From: Terrirhizobium terrae
Lineage (GTDB): Bacteria > Pseudomonadota > Alphaproteobacteria > Rhizobiales > Rhizobiaceae
Length of the DNA: 64,000 nt
Direction: 5' to 3'
Assembly (NCBI RefSeq): GCF_030323265.1
Contig: NZ_CP104992.1
Coordinates: 2,021,501-2,085,500 of the forward strand
The notes below the pieces were generated by a model. The model did not search any database, was not told the DNA's origin, and worked only from the letters and a program-made list of their open reading frames with translations. The position numbers and the translations under genes are program-made. Of the stretch, positions 38,450 to 46,814 are shown piece after piece (position 1 is the first letter of the stretch; every line of letters begins with the position of its first letter).

Positions 38450-38629
38450 TTCTCCCCTTGGCGGGGGAGAATGGAATTTCAGCATCTTAGCTTCAGCTAA
38501 GTGCTAGAAATTCCAAGAGAGGGGCCTGGTTGCAGAGGACGAACTTGCCCCTCTCCTGAAAAATCTAGCACTTACCTCTTCGAGCTAAGATGCTGATTTT
38601 TCTTCCTCTCCCGCAGGAGGGAGAGGAAG
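38450..38629. repeat. Palindromic intergenic mosaic element (three nested or adjacent hairpins)
   Basis: Hairpin one: TTCTCCCC 38450-38457 with GGGGAGAA 38464-38471. Hairpin two is long: arms 38480-38492 and 38498-38508 pair with 38583-38595 and 38564-38574 (13/13 and 11/11 bp), enclosing an inner stem GAGAGGGGC 38517-38525 with GCCCCTCTC 38547-38555. Hairpin three: 11 bp, 38602-38612 with 38619-38629. The layout resembles rhizobial intergenic mosaic elements (RIME/REP-like), which are small, palindromic and dispersed; copy number cannot be judged here. Confidence 0.7.
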
Positions 38630-38915
38630 GCGCCGCAGAAAATCTTCCCCCACTTCATCCCCGCCCTTTTGCCCCATGCCTACAATCCTCCCGTTCCGCT
38701 TCGGCTACACCGGTCAGCATTGCCGGCGAGGTGGGATCGGTGATCGGATGGACCGCAGTGATGCAAGCGGGACACCCGGGGCTGCGCAGAAAATGGTCTG
38801 CCTCTCCTTTTATGAGGAGGCGTGCGTGTGTCGCACACAAACCGGCCGGCAGTCCGCAAGGACATAAGACCTGCCGCCCTAGACGGACCGGAGTTGCGTG
38901 GAAAAACACACCGAA

Positions 38916-38972
38916 CGGGACACGCCGAGTGTCACATATAAAAATTCAATTCGAGGCACCCGACGTGTCCCG
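38916..38972. repeat. 9-bp inverted repeat upstream of the VOC gene
   Basis: CGGGACACG (38916-38924) and CGTGTCCCG (38964-38972) are perfect inverted copies around a 39-nt AT-rich centre. It could be an operator pair or a long-loop hairpin. Confidence 0.4.
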
Positions 38973-39072
38973 GCCGAAATTCGAAATGCCAAGATCGCCA
39001 AGGGCGGACTCTGCCCAATATTCCGCATCTCGTATCACTACCGTTCAGACTCTTTGAAGCCCCGGAGTTTTC

Positions 39073-39480
39073 ATGTCCAGCAATTCGATCTTTCTCGTCA
39101 CCCTCATCGTCGATGACTACGACCGCGCCAAGGCCTTCTATTGCGACGTGCTGGGCTTCGACTGCACCTTCGACGGGCCGCTGCCGGAGGGCAAGCGCTG
39201 GGTCGTGGTCAGGCCGAAAGGCGGGCAGGGTGCTGCACTCCTGCTCGCCCGCGCCGATGGCGACGAGGAGGTGGCCGCGATCGGTAACCAGACGGCCGGT
39301 CGCGTCGGCTTCTTCCTGAAGACCGATGATTTTTCCCGCGATCACGGCGCGTTCCAGGCAAAGGGCGTCCGCTTCATCGAGGAGCCGCGGCACGAAGCCT
39401 ATGGCACGGTCGCCGTGTTTGCCGATCTCTATGGCAATCTCTGGGATCTCATCCAGCATGCCGATGAAACTGCCACTTGA
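39073..39480 (+). CDS. VOC-superfamily (glyoxalase-like) protein
   Basis: 135 residues, ATG 39073 after CCGGAG. A single vicinal-oxygen-chelate domain: IFLVTLIVDDYDRAKAFYCDVLGFDC, then GRVGFFLKTDDF and a C-terminal ADLYGNLWDLIQ with the usual DxxGN(L)WDL ending. It belongs to the bleomycin-resistance/dioxygenase-like small proteins of unknown substrate. It is not closely related to the VOC protein at 6973. It stands alone before trpS. Confidence 0.85.
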   Translation: MSSNSIFLVTLIVDDYDRAKAFYCDVLGFDCTFDGPLPEGKRWVVVRPKGGQGAALLLARADGDEEVAAIGNQTAGRVGFFLKTDDFSRDHGAFQAKGVRFIEEPRHEAYGTVAVFADLYGNLWDLIQHADETAT

Positions 39481-39616
39481 TTCCGCCCCGCCGGCTGTGC
39501 TTAGAGCGCGGCGTTAGCTACATGGCCCGCGGGCCGCGGCCGCCGGAGATCATCACACCTCTCGGTATCGCGGAATCCAGGGCCTGGGGCCTTCCAACCG
39601 CCTGTTCGAGGACATT

Positions 39617-40681
39617 ATGAATAGCTTCAAGCCGCTCGTCTTTTCCGGAGTGCAGCCCACCGGCAATCTCCATCTCGGCAATTATCTCGGCGCGATCCGC
39701 AAGTTCGTCGCCCTGCAGGAAAACAACGACTGCATCTACTGCGTCGTCGACCTGCATGCCATCACTGCCCAACTCGTGCATGACGACCTGCGCGGCCAGA
39801 TCCGTTCGATCGCCGCCGCATTCATCGCCTCCGGCATCGACCCGGTAAAACACATCGTATTCAACCAGTCGGCCGTGCCGCAGCATGCCGAACTTGCCTG
39901 GGTGTTCAACTGCGTCGCCCGCATCGGCTGGATGAACCGCATGACCCAGTTCAAGGACAAGGCCGGCAAGGACCGCGAAAACGCCTCGCTCGGCCTGCTC
40001 GCCTATCCGAGCCTGATGGCCGCCGACATCCTCGTCTATCGCGCGACCCACGTTCCGGTCGGCGACGACCAGAAGCAGCATCTCGAACTTGCCCGCGACA
40101 TCGCCCAGAAGTTCAATATCGACTTCCAGGAGAAGATCCGCACGACCGGCACCGGCGTCGACATGGTCGTCGGCGAAGAGCCTATCCACGGTTATTTCCC
40201 GCTGGTCGAGCCGCTGATCGGTGGCCCGGCGCCGCGCGTCATGTCGCTGCGCGACGGCACCAAGAAGATGTCGAAATCCGACCCGTCGGACCTGTCGCGC
40301 ATCAACCTGATGGACGAGCCGGAAGAGATCGCCAAGAAGATCCGCAAGGCCAAGACCGATCCGGAGGGCCTGCCGAGCGAACTGGAAGGCCTGGCCGGTC
40401 GCCCGGAAGCCGACAACCTCGTCGGCATCTATGCGGCTCTGGCCGACAAGACCAAGGCGGACGTCCTTGCCGAATTCGGCGGCCAGCAGTTCTCGGTCTT
40501 CAAGCCGGCGCTTGCCGATCTCGCCGTCGAGGTCCTGGCCCCGATCAGCGCTGAAATGCGCCGTCTTCTCGACGACACGACCCATATCGACGCGATCCTC
40601 AAGGATGGCGGTGAACGGGCCGGCGCCCGTGCCCGCAAGGTCATGGACGAAGTCTTCGACATCATCGGCTTCCTGCGCTGA
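39617..40681 (+). CDS. trpS: Tryptophanyl-tRNA synthetase
   Basis: 354 residues, class I synthetase. The HIGH-type motif is [12 protein letters not shown] (about 14-25) and the KMSKS loop is [11 protein letters not shown] near 213-223. It also has the tryptophan-pocket segment [12 protein letters not shown]. The length is slightly above the 330-350 typical of bacterial TrpS, as in other rhizobia. It follows murJ in many relatives; here 3.2 kb of accessory sequence separates them. A terminator follows. Confidence 0.97.
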   Translation: MNSFKPLVFSGVQPTGNLHLGNYLGAIRKFVALQENNDCIYCVVDLHAITAQLVHDDLRGQIRSIAAAFIASGIDPVKHIVFNQSAVPQHAELAWVFNCVARIGWMNRMTQFKDKAGKDRENASLGLLAYPSLMAADILVYRATHVPVGDDQKQHLELARDIAQKFNIDFQEKIRTTGTGVDMVVGEEPIHGYFPLVEPLIGGPAPRVMSLRDGTKKMSKSDPSDLSRINLMDEPEEIAKKIRKAKTDPEGLPSELEGLAGRPEADNLVGIYAALADKTKADVLAEFGGQQFSVFKPALADLAVEVLAPISAEMRRLLDDTTHIDAILKDGGERAGARARKVMDEVFDIIGFLR

Positions 40682-40695
40682 GCGATCGGTGAAAA

Positions 40696-40735
40696 GCCGG
40701 ATCTTCAGTTGAAATGCCGCATCTTCAATTGAAAT
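40696..40735 (+). repeat. Two-copy 20-bp tandem repeat after trpS
   Basis: Bases 40696-40715 and 40716-40735 are head-to-tail copies with two differences (GCCGGATCTTCAGTTGAAAT and GCCGCATCTTCAATTGAAAT). They lie between the trpS stop and its terminator. Confidence 0.75.
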
Positions 40736-40744
40736 GAATGTGAG

Positions 40745-40770
40745 ACCCGCCGCCCGGTGCGGCGGGTTTT
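40745..40770 (+). terminator. Rho-independent terminator of trpS
   Basis: A perfect 9-bp stem ACCCGCCGC (40745-40753) / GCGGCGGGT (40759-40767), loop CCGGT, followed by TTTCATTTTT. Confidence 0.9.
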
Positions 40771-40855
40771 CATTTTTGCGGGTTGGTATAAGGTCCGCGA
40801 CGCGACCGCTTCGGTCGGGCATATGGGCCGAAAATACGGGCAATGAGGGGACGCC

Positions 40856-41347
40856 ATGGTTTCCAAGAGACTTTCGCGGCTGGAAGGACACAGGCGCAAA
40901 TTCATGGCCGTCATCGACGGCACGCCCGAATGCGAGAAGGCGGTCCACTATGCCGGTCGCCGCGCCAAGAATTCCAATGGCGGCCTCGTGCTTCTCTACA
41001 TCATCCCGGAAGGCGACTTTCAGCAATGGCTCGGCGTCGAGCAGATCATGCGCGCCGAGGCCATGGAACAGGCCGAAGCCGTGATGGCCAAGTCCGCCCA
41101 GAAGGTGCGTGAGGCGATCGGTATCGATCCCGAAATCGTGATCCGTGAAGGCAGCGCCACCGAGCAGATCAATGCGCTGGTGGAGGAGGATCGCGACATC
41201 GCCGTCCTCGTTCTCGCCGCCGGTTCGGCCAAGGAAGGCCCGGGTCCGCTCGTTTCCGCCATCGGCGGTCGCGGCACGGCTTTCCCCATCCCCGTCACCG
41301 TTCTGCCTGATACACTGTCCGACGAGGAAATCGACGCACTGGCATGA
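40856..41347 (+). CDS. Universal stress protein (UspA family)
   Basis: 163 residues. One Usp domain with the ATP-binding loop region near the C-terminus (VLVLAAGSAKEGPGPLVSAI, then the glycine-rich GGRGTAFPIPVTVLP). The first strand is RKFMAVIDGTPECEKAVHYA. Usp proteins help survival under stress in the cytoplasm; the exact trigger is unknown. Start ATG 40856 has GAGGGG upstream. It stands between trpS and nfuA, with its own gap on both sides. Confidence 0.9.
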   Translation: MVSKRLSRLEGHRRKFMAVIDGTPECEKAVHYAGRRAKNSNGGLVLLYIIPEGDFQQWLGVEQIMRAEAMEQAEAVMAKSAQKVREAIGIDPEIVIREGSATEQINALVEEDRDIAVLVLAAGSAKEGPGPLVSAIGGRGTAFPIPVTVLPDTLSDEEIDALA

Positions 41348-41381
41348 TCTCGCTATTGACCGGGAGATTGCAAAGGCGCAC

Positions 41382-41410
41382 TTGAACCCAAAGATGAGAA
41401 AGTTTATCTT
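41382..41410 (+). promoter_or_regulatory. Probable promoter of nfuA
   Basis: TTGAAC (41382-41387), 17 bp, TATCTT (41405-41410). The predicted transcription start falls within the Irr box at 41412-41428. Confidence 0.6.
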
Positions 41411-41411
41411 C

Positions 41412-41428
41412 TTTGGAAGAATTCTAAA
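41412..41428 (+). promoter_or_regulatory. Irr box (iron control element) at the nfuA promoter
   Basis: TTTGGAA-GAA-TTCTAAA matches the rhizobial Irr/ICE palindrome TTTAGAA-N3-TTCTAAA at 13 of 14 defined positions. It lies directly after the -10 element, where a bound Irr would repress transcription under low iron (known behaviour of Irr at such positions; its use here is inference). Confidence 0.65.
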
Positions 41429-41461
41429 CTTAGTGCCGCTCGCCGGCCAGGAGCACGACCC

Positions 41462-42028
41462 ATGTTCATTCAGACGGAAACCACGCCGAACCCGGCGACG
41501 CTGAAGTTCCTCCCCGGCAAGGTGGTTCTCGAAAAAGGCACGGCTGAGTTCCGCAATGCCGACGAAGCCGACGCTTCGCCGCTCGCCGCGCGCCTGTTCA
41601 ACGTGCCTGGCGTCACCGGCGTCTATTTCGGCTATGACTTCATCACCGTCACCAAGTCCAATTCGGAATGGCAGCATCTGAAGCCGGCGGTCCTCGGATC
41701 GATCATGGAACACTTCATGTCCGGCCAGCCGATCATGGGCGGTGGCTCGTCCATGGCGGAAGATCTGGATGAGGAAGGCGAGTTCTTCGAGGAAGGTGAC
41801 GAAACCCTCGTCGCCACGATCAAGGAACTCTTGGAGACCCGCGTTCGTCCGGCCGTTGCGCAGGATGGCGGCGACATCACCTTCAAGGGCTTCAAGGACG
41901 GCACCGTCTATCTCAACATGAAGGGCGCCTGCTCCGGCTGCCCGTCGTCGACGGCGACGCTGAAGCACGGCGTGCAGAACCTGCTCAAGCACTTCGTTCC
42001 CGAAGTGCAGGCCGTCGAGGCGCTCTGA
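41462..42028 (+). CDS. nfuA: Fe-S cluster carrier NfuA (NifU-like C-terminal domain)
   Basis: 188 residues. The N-terminal Nfu_N domain starts MFIQTETTPNPATLKFLPG; the C-terminal NifU domain holds the cluster-binding CxxC, Cys157 and Cys160 in GACSGCPSS. It carries 4Fe-4S clusters to target enzymes. It would supply, for instance, HemW and MiaB in this window. ATG 41462 has CAGGAGC upstream. Irr control would reduce its synthesis when iron is scarce. Confidence 0.94.
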   Translation: MFIQTETTPNPATLKFLPGKVVLEKGTAEFRNADEADASPLAARLFNVPGVTGVYFGYDFITVTKSNSEWQHLKPAVLGSIMEHFMSGQPIMGGGSSMAEDLDEEGEFFEEGDETLVATIKELLETRVRPAVAQDGGDITFKGFKDGTVYLNMKGACSGCPSSTATLKHGVQNLLKHFVPEVQAVEAL

Positions 42029-42046
42029 CGTCCGGCGAATGCATCC

Positions 42047-42712
42047 ATGATCACCCTGGCCATCGACACCGCGGGAATTGACTGTTCTGCGGCTGTCTAC
42101 GACGGTTCGTCGAACAAGTTGCTCTCCGCCGTTTCCGAGGAGATCGGCAAGGGCCATGCCGAACGCCTGATGGCCGTCATCGACCACGCGTTGGAAGAGG
42201 CCTCGGTCGATCTCCATGGCGTTGGCCGCATCGCGGTGGTCATCGGCCCCGGATCGTTTACCGGCATCCGTGTCGGCGTGGCGGCGGCCCGAGGCTTTGC
42301 CCTGTCGCTCGGCATCGAATGCGTCGGCGTCACCACGCTGGAAACGCTTGCGGGCAGCTATCTGGCAGGCAATCCCGGCAACCCTGTCGTCGTGACCATG
42401 GATGCCAAGCGCGAGGAAATCTACGCTCAGGCTTTCTCGCCGGAAGGCCTGGCGCTCAACGAAGCGGCGGCACTTTCTGCCGATGGTGTCCGTCAGCTCG
42501 TGGCATCCATCTCGGCGCAGGCGACAGGCTCGTGGAGCGGTAACATCTCCGGCGAGGCCTCCGACAAGCCGGCAACGCCGGACCGTTTCGATATCGGCAC
42601 CGTGGCACGCATTGGAGCGGCCAAGGATGCGGGCGAGGGCAGGCCGAAGCCGCTTTATCTGCGCGGACCGGATGCCAAGCCGCAGACCGGATTTGCGCTG
42701 GCAAGAGTGTAG
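42047..42712 (+). CDS. tsaB: tRNA threonylcarbamoyladenosine biosynthesis protein TsaB
   Basis: 221 residues, ASKHA fold. The start ITLAIDTAGIDCSAAVYDG and the signature GPGSFTGIRVGVAAARGFAL are typical. TsaB dimerises with TsaD to make t6A37 in ANN-decoding tRNAs. It starts 18 bp after nfuA and lies 3 bp before rimI, so the three are probably one transcript. Confidence 0.94.
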   Translation: MITLAIDTAGIDCSAAVYDGSSNKLLSAVSEEIGKGHAERLMAVIDHALEEASVDLHGVGRIAVVIGPGSFTGIRVGVAAARGFALSLGIECVGVTTLETLAGSYLAGNPGNPVVVTMDAKREEIYAQAFSPEGLALNEAAALSADGVRQLVASISAQATGSWSGNISGEASDKPATPDRFDIGTVARIGAAKDAGEGRPKPLYLRGPDAKPQTGFALARV

Positions 42713-42715
42713 GCG

Positions 42716-43210
42716 ATGTTCGACGACTATCTGAGCTGGAAGCCGTTCTTCGAGGTCGTGCCCATGGAAGGGGCCGATTGCCGCGAGATTTCGGAACTGC
42801 ACGGGTTCCGCTTCCCGCGCCAGTGGAGCGACGGCGAGTTCCAGAACCTCCTGATGCAGGAAACCGTCTTCGGCTTTGTCGCCCGCCAGACCAATGCCTT
42901 CTTTTCGAGGCCCATGGCCGGATTCTGTCCTGAGCCGCGAGGCGGCGGGGAAGCGGAAATTCTGACGGTCGCGGTCTCCGAAAAATTCGGTCGCCAGGGT
43001 CTCGGCTGGCGGTTGATGCAGGCGGCATTGCGTGAGGCTTCGTCGCGCGGGGCAGACAGCATGTTTCTCGAAGTCGAGGCGGAAAATGCGGCGGCGGTGG
43101 CGCTCTATGGCAAGCTCGGTTTTGCCCGGATCGCCGAGCGGCCGGCCTATTACACAGGGGCCGATGGCAGGCGGACGGCGGCGCTTGTCATGAGCCGAGT
43201 TCTTCGCTAG
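42716..43210 (+). CDS. rimI: Ribosomal-protein-alanine N-acetyltransferase (RimI family)
   Basis: 164 residues, GNAT fold. The acetyl-CoA loop is VSEKFGRQGLGWRLMQAAL near 84-102 and the C-terminal signature is LEVEAENAAAVALYGKLGF. RimI acetylates the N-terminal alanine of ribosomal protein S18 in enteric bacteria. tsaB-rimI adjacency is widespread. Start ATG 42716 lies 3 bp after the tsaB stop. Confidence 0.9.
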   Translation: MFDDYLSWKPFFEVVPMEGADCREISELHGFRFPRQWSDGEFQNLLMQETVFGFVARQTNAFFSRPMAGFCPEPRGGGEAEILTVAVSEKFGRQGLGWRLMQAALREASSRGADSMFLEVEAENAAAVALYGKLGFARIAERPAYYTGADGRRTAALVMSRVLR

Positions 43211-43249
43211 TCCCTACTTTCAACGAACATTCAAGGGGGCCGGGACGTC

Positions 43250-43678
43250 ATGACGGACCTTTCCAAGACACTGGAAGAATTGTGTGCCGAGAAGGGCATG
43301 CGCATGACGGAGCAGCGCCGGGTGATTGCCCGGATCCTGCAGGATTCCGACGACCATCCGGACGTCGAGGAGCTGTATCGCCGCTCGTCCAAGGTTGATC
43401 CGCGCATCTCCATCTCGACCGTCTACCGAACGGTAAAACTGTTCGAGGACGAGGGAATCATCGAGCGTCACGATTTTCGTGACGGCCGGTCCCGCTACGA
43501 GACCGTGCCGGAAGAGCATCACGATCACATGATCGACTTGAACACCGGCCATGTCATCGAGTTCAACTCGCCGGAAATCGAGGCGCTGCAGGAGCGGATC
43601 GCCCGCGAACACGGCTTTCGTCTGGTCGGACATCGGTTGGAGCTTTACGGCATCCCGCTCGACAAGGACGACGAGTAG
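43250..43678 (+). CDS. Fur-family transcriptional regulator (Fur/Mur)
   Basis: 142 residues. The winged-helix (MRMTEQRRVIARILQ, SISTVYRTVKLFED) is followed by a dimerisation domain with the His-rich metal region VPEEHHDHMIDLNTGHVIEF. It lacks the C-terminal CxxC pairs of zinc-structured Fur. In rhizobia the orthologue in this place acts as Mur, a manganese-responsive repressor, while iron control is taken over by RirA and Irr. I cannot tell Fur from Mur from sequence alone. plsC starts 12 bp downstream. Confidence 0.92.
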   Translation: MTDLSKTLEELCAEKGMRMTEQRRVIARILQDSDDHPDVEELYRRSSKVDPRISISTVYRTVKLFEDEGIIERHDFRDGRSRYETVPEEHHDHMIDLNTGHVIEFNSPEIEALQERIAREHGFRLVGHRLELYGIPLDKDDE

Positions 43679-43690
43679 GAACGACCTGCG

Positions 43691-44524
43691 GTGATCACCA
43701 ACATCCGGATCGGCCTGATCATCGTCTGTCTCGTGGCGGTCACGCTGGTCCTCTTGCCGTTCCAGCTCGTGGGGCTTGCCTTCGATCTCAAGATCCGCCG
43801 CTACGTGCCGCGGCTCTGGCATCGTTCGGCCTGCTGGCTGCTCGGCATCCGCATCCGCACCCACGGCCATCTAGAGCGGCGCCGCCCGCTGATGCTCGCC
43901 GCCAACCATGTGTCGTGGAAGGACATTCTCGTCCTCGGCGCTGTCGCCGACGTGATTTTCATCGCCAAGGCGGAGGTGGCGGATTGGCCGATTTTTGGCA
44001 CCCTCGCCAAGCTGCAGAAATGCATCTTTGTGGTGCGCGAGGAAAAGCGCCGCACCGGTGATCAGGTCAACGAGATTGCCGCTCGCATGAATGCCGGCGA
44101 AATTGTCGTCCTCTTTCCGGAGGGCACGACGTCCGACGGCAACCGCCTGATGGAGGTGAAGTCGTCGCTGTTCGGCGCTGCTGCGGCGGCTGCACCCGCA
44201 ACGCCTGGCAATCTGGTGCATGTCCAGCCCGTGACGCTCGCCTATACCCGCGTTCACGGCATGGCGATGGGGCGCTTCCACCGCCCGCTTGCCGCGTGGC
44301 CGGGGGATATCGAGCTTGCCCCGCATCTTCTCGGCGTGATGAAGGAAGGCGCACTCGACGTTGACGTCGCCTTCGGCGATACGATCGATTTCAAGGCGGG
44401 CGACAACCGCAAGCATCTGAGCCAGAACGTCACCGCCCAGCTGCGCCGCATGCTGATCCGCCATCTGCGTCAGCGCGAATACGACGCGAATGACGGGGAC
44501 GCCGATGGCGCCAGCATAAAGTGA
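43691..44524 (+). CDS. plsC: 1-acyl-sn-glycerol-3-phosphate acyltransferase
   Basis: 277 residues from GTG 43691. One N-terminal membrane helix (IRIGLIIVCLVAVTLVLLPF), then the HX4D catalytic motif NHVSWKD near 75 and FPEGTTSDG near 140. It makes phosphatidic acid from lysophosphatidic acid at the inner membrane. It follows the Fur-family gene by 12 bp, suggesting shared transcription. Confidence 0.93.
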   Translation: MITNIRIGLIIVCLVAVTLVLLPFQLVGLAFDLKIRRYVPRLWHRSACWLLGIRIRTHGHLERRRPLMLAANHVSWKDILVLGAVADVIFIAKAEVADWPIFGTLAKLQKCIFVVREEKRRTGDQVNEIAARMNAGEIVVLFPEGTTSDGNRLMEVKSSLFGAAAAAAPATPGNLVHVQPVTLAYTRVHGMAMGRFHRPLAAWPGDIELAPHLLGVMKEGALDVDVAFGDTIDFKAGDNRKHLSQNVTAQLRRMLIRHLRQREYDANDGDADGASIK

Positions 44525-44644
44525 ACCTATATTGAGTGAGAGGTGTCGTTCGCCATTTGCGGCTGAGCGGCTTTCCTCAAGGCAGCCGGGCCTGAAGTCC
44601 AGCCATGGCAGCATCTCAAGCATTTGACGGCATCTGGAAGCATC

Positions 44645-45267
44645 ATGGATCCACTTGGACAGCTGATACACTGGTCGGCGGAATACGGCCTGTTCGGGGT
44701 CTTTCTCATCGTTTTTCGGAACGTATCATCCCGATCTTTCCCTCCTACGCCATCATGGCGGCCGTCGGCATCGGCGCGGAATCGGGCGCATGGTCGCCCG
44801 CCGCCGCCCTGATCGCCGCGATCGCCGGCAGCTATATCGGCGGGTCTATCTATTATTTCTGCGCCGCGAGCGTGTCCGAAGAGCGCTCGTTCCGCTTCCT
44901 CACGCGCTTTGCGCTCCTGTTCGGAACCTCGTCGGACAAGGTGCAGAAGATGATCTCCTATTTCCGTACCAATCAGGCAGCACTGTCCTTCACCGCCCAG
45001 CTCGTGCCGACCGTCAGGCTGGTCGCTCCGGCCATTGCGGGTCTCCTCAAGGTAAAGCCCGGTCCGTTTGCGCTGGCGGCTGGTCTCGGCGTCGCCGTCT
45101 GGAACTCGCTCTTCTTCTTCATCGGCTATGTCTGCGCGCGCTTTTCCTTCGACGGCAATGTCTCGGAGCTGGCGCTTGAACTGCTGATCGTGTTGATGAT
45201 CGTGGAAAGCTTGGCCTTCGTGGTCTGGCGCCGGTGGCGCAGACGAAAGATGCCTGCGAGCGGCTGA
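44645..45267 (+). pseudogene. DedA-family membrane protein, frameshifted
   Basis: ATG 44645 (GGAAG upstream) starts MDPLGQLIHWSAEYGLFGVF. A missing T in the T5 run near 44711-44715 breaks the frame; adding one T gives LIVFSERIIPIFPSYAIMAA, then the DedA helices with AAIAGSYIGGSIYYF and QLVPTVRLVAPAIAGLLKV. The restored protein has about 207 residues and four to five helices. DedA proteins act in lipid-carrier recycling and membrane homeostasis. A sequencing loss is more likely than decay because every other position is intact. Confidence 0.85.
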
Positions 45268-45366
45268 ACCAGGCACGATGCTTCGCACGACAGCTGTGAC
45301 CGCTCAGGCTATTCGGCCTCATATGAAATGCTTCAACTCGCGCCCGTCTTGCTGTATGAGCCAGCC

Positions 45367-46790
45367 ATGAACGAACACGTCTCCTTTCCGCACCGACCGA
45401 AGAGCCGGTCAACTGTCCCGACACGCGCAGCAATGCGCGCAAGGTCTTCATCAAGACCTACGGCTGTCAGATGAACGTCTACGATTCCACCCGCATGGGC
45501 GATGCCCTGGCGGGCGAGGGATACGTGACGACGGAAGACATGGATGAGGCGGATCTCGTTCTGCTCAACACCTGTCACATCCGCGAAAAGGCGGCGGAGA
45601 AGGTTTATTCCGCACTCGGCCGCTTGCGCGAGATGAAGAAGACCCGTGCCGCCGAGGGCCGCGAATTCATGATCGGCGTCGCAGGCTGCGTCGCCCAGGC
45701 CGAAGGCGAGGAGATCATCCGCCGCGCGCCGGCCGTCGACGTGGTCATCGGCCCGCAGACCTATCACCGCCTGCCGGATGCGCTGAAAAAAGCCCGCGCC
45801 GGTGAGCGCGTCGTCGATACCGAATATGCGGTCGAGGACAAGTTCGCCCATCTTCCCGCAACCGAAAAGAAGGTCATCCGCTCGCGCGGCGTCACCTCCT
45901 TCCTCACCGTGCAGGAAGGCTGCGACAAGTTCTGCACCTTCTGTGTCGTGCCCTATACGCGCGGCTCCGAAGTGTCCCGTCCGGTCAGCCAGATCATCGA
46001 TGAGGCCAAGCGCTTGGTCGATGCCGGTGTCCGTGAGATCACGCTGCTCGGCCAGAACGTCAATGCTTGGCGCTCTGCAGACGAAAAGGGTAGGGAGCTC
46101 GGGCTTGCCGATCTTCTCTACCGTCTGGCCGATGTCCCGGGTCTTGCCCGGCTTCGCTACACGACCAGCCATCCGCGCGACATGGATGATCGCCTGATCG
46201 AGGCCCATCGCGATCTGCGCAATCTCATGCCCTATCTGCATCTGCCGGTGCAGGCAGGCTCCGACCGCATCCTGAAAGCCATGAACCGCCGCCACACCGG
46301 CGCGGAATATCTGCGCCTGATCGAGCGCATCCGCGCGGCCCGGCCGGATATCGCCATGTCGGGCGATTTCATCGTCGGCTTCCCCGGCGAGACGGATCGG
46401 GATTTCGAGGACACGCTGAAGATCGTCGAAGATGTGAATTACGCCTCGGCCTTCTCCTTCAAATATTCGAGCCGCCCCGGCACACCGGGCGCGGATCTGC
46501 CGGATCATGTGGCCGAGGAGGTGAAGACCGAACGTCTGGAGCGATTGCAGGCGCTGCTCTTGAAACAGCAGGCCGAATTCGCCACATCCTGCGTTGGAAA
46601 GACCATCGATCTGCTGCTGGAAAAGCCGGGCCGCATGCCGGGACAGGTGATCGGACGCTCGCCTTGGCTCCAGTCTGTGAATGTTGATGCAAAAACATCG
46701 CAAATCGGTGAGATTATCAGTGTACGAATCACCGGAACTGGCCCGAACAGCTTGTTTGCCGAACCGGCAGAGAGTTTAATCAGGGTCTGA
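45367..46790 (+). CDS. miaB: tRNA-2-methylthio-N6-dimethylallyladenosine synthase, N-terminus frameshifted
   Basis: Radical-SAM methylthiotransferase adding ms2 to i6A37. The uninterrupted frame starts at 45471 ([10 protein letters not shown]), but that loses [10 protein letters not shown], which carries the first cysteine of the auxiliary cluster and is encoded in the same frame just upstream. ATG 45367 starts MNEHVSF; restoring one base in TTTCC near 45385-45389 joins it to the body. Later landmarks: [16 protein letters not shown], the radical-SAM CDKFCTFC and a C-terminal TRAM domain. phoH follows. Confidence 0.92.
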
Positions 46791-46814
46791 TCAGCAAGTG
46801 AGGAGCTTGTTTAC

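Larger units (their letters stand above)
38426..39072. other. Repeat-rich intergenic region
   Basis: About 650 bp with no supportable gene. The first 200 bp is a palindromic mosaic (38450-38629). The rest holds small palindromes (GTGTG-tcg-CACAC near 38827-38839, a 9-bp inverted repeat 38916-38972) and an AT-rich spot near 38935-38950. Short frames on both strands (for example minus 38655-38909) lack ribosome-binding sites or family features. A structured small RNA between 38690 and 38930 cannot be excluded. Confidence 0.6.

Noticed and set aside
38426-38640. CRISPR-like repeats
   Set aside because: The repeats are inverted arms of hairpins, not regularly spaced direct repeats with unique spacers, and there are no cas genes.
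38655-38909. An 84-codon minus-strand frame in the repeat region
   Set aside because: No ribosome-binding site, low-complexity Cys/Pro composition, and it covers small palindromes; more likely non-coding.
39518-42802. A 1094-codon minus-strand open frame opposite trpS, usp, nfuA and tsaB
   Set aside because: Same shadow effect; the plus-strand genes are unambiguous and the frame crosses a terminator and a promoter.
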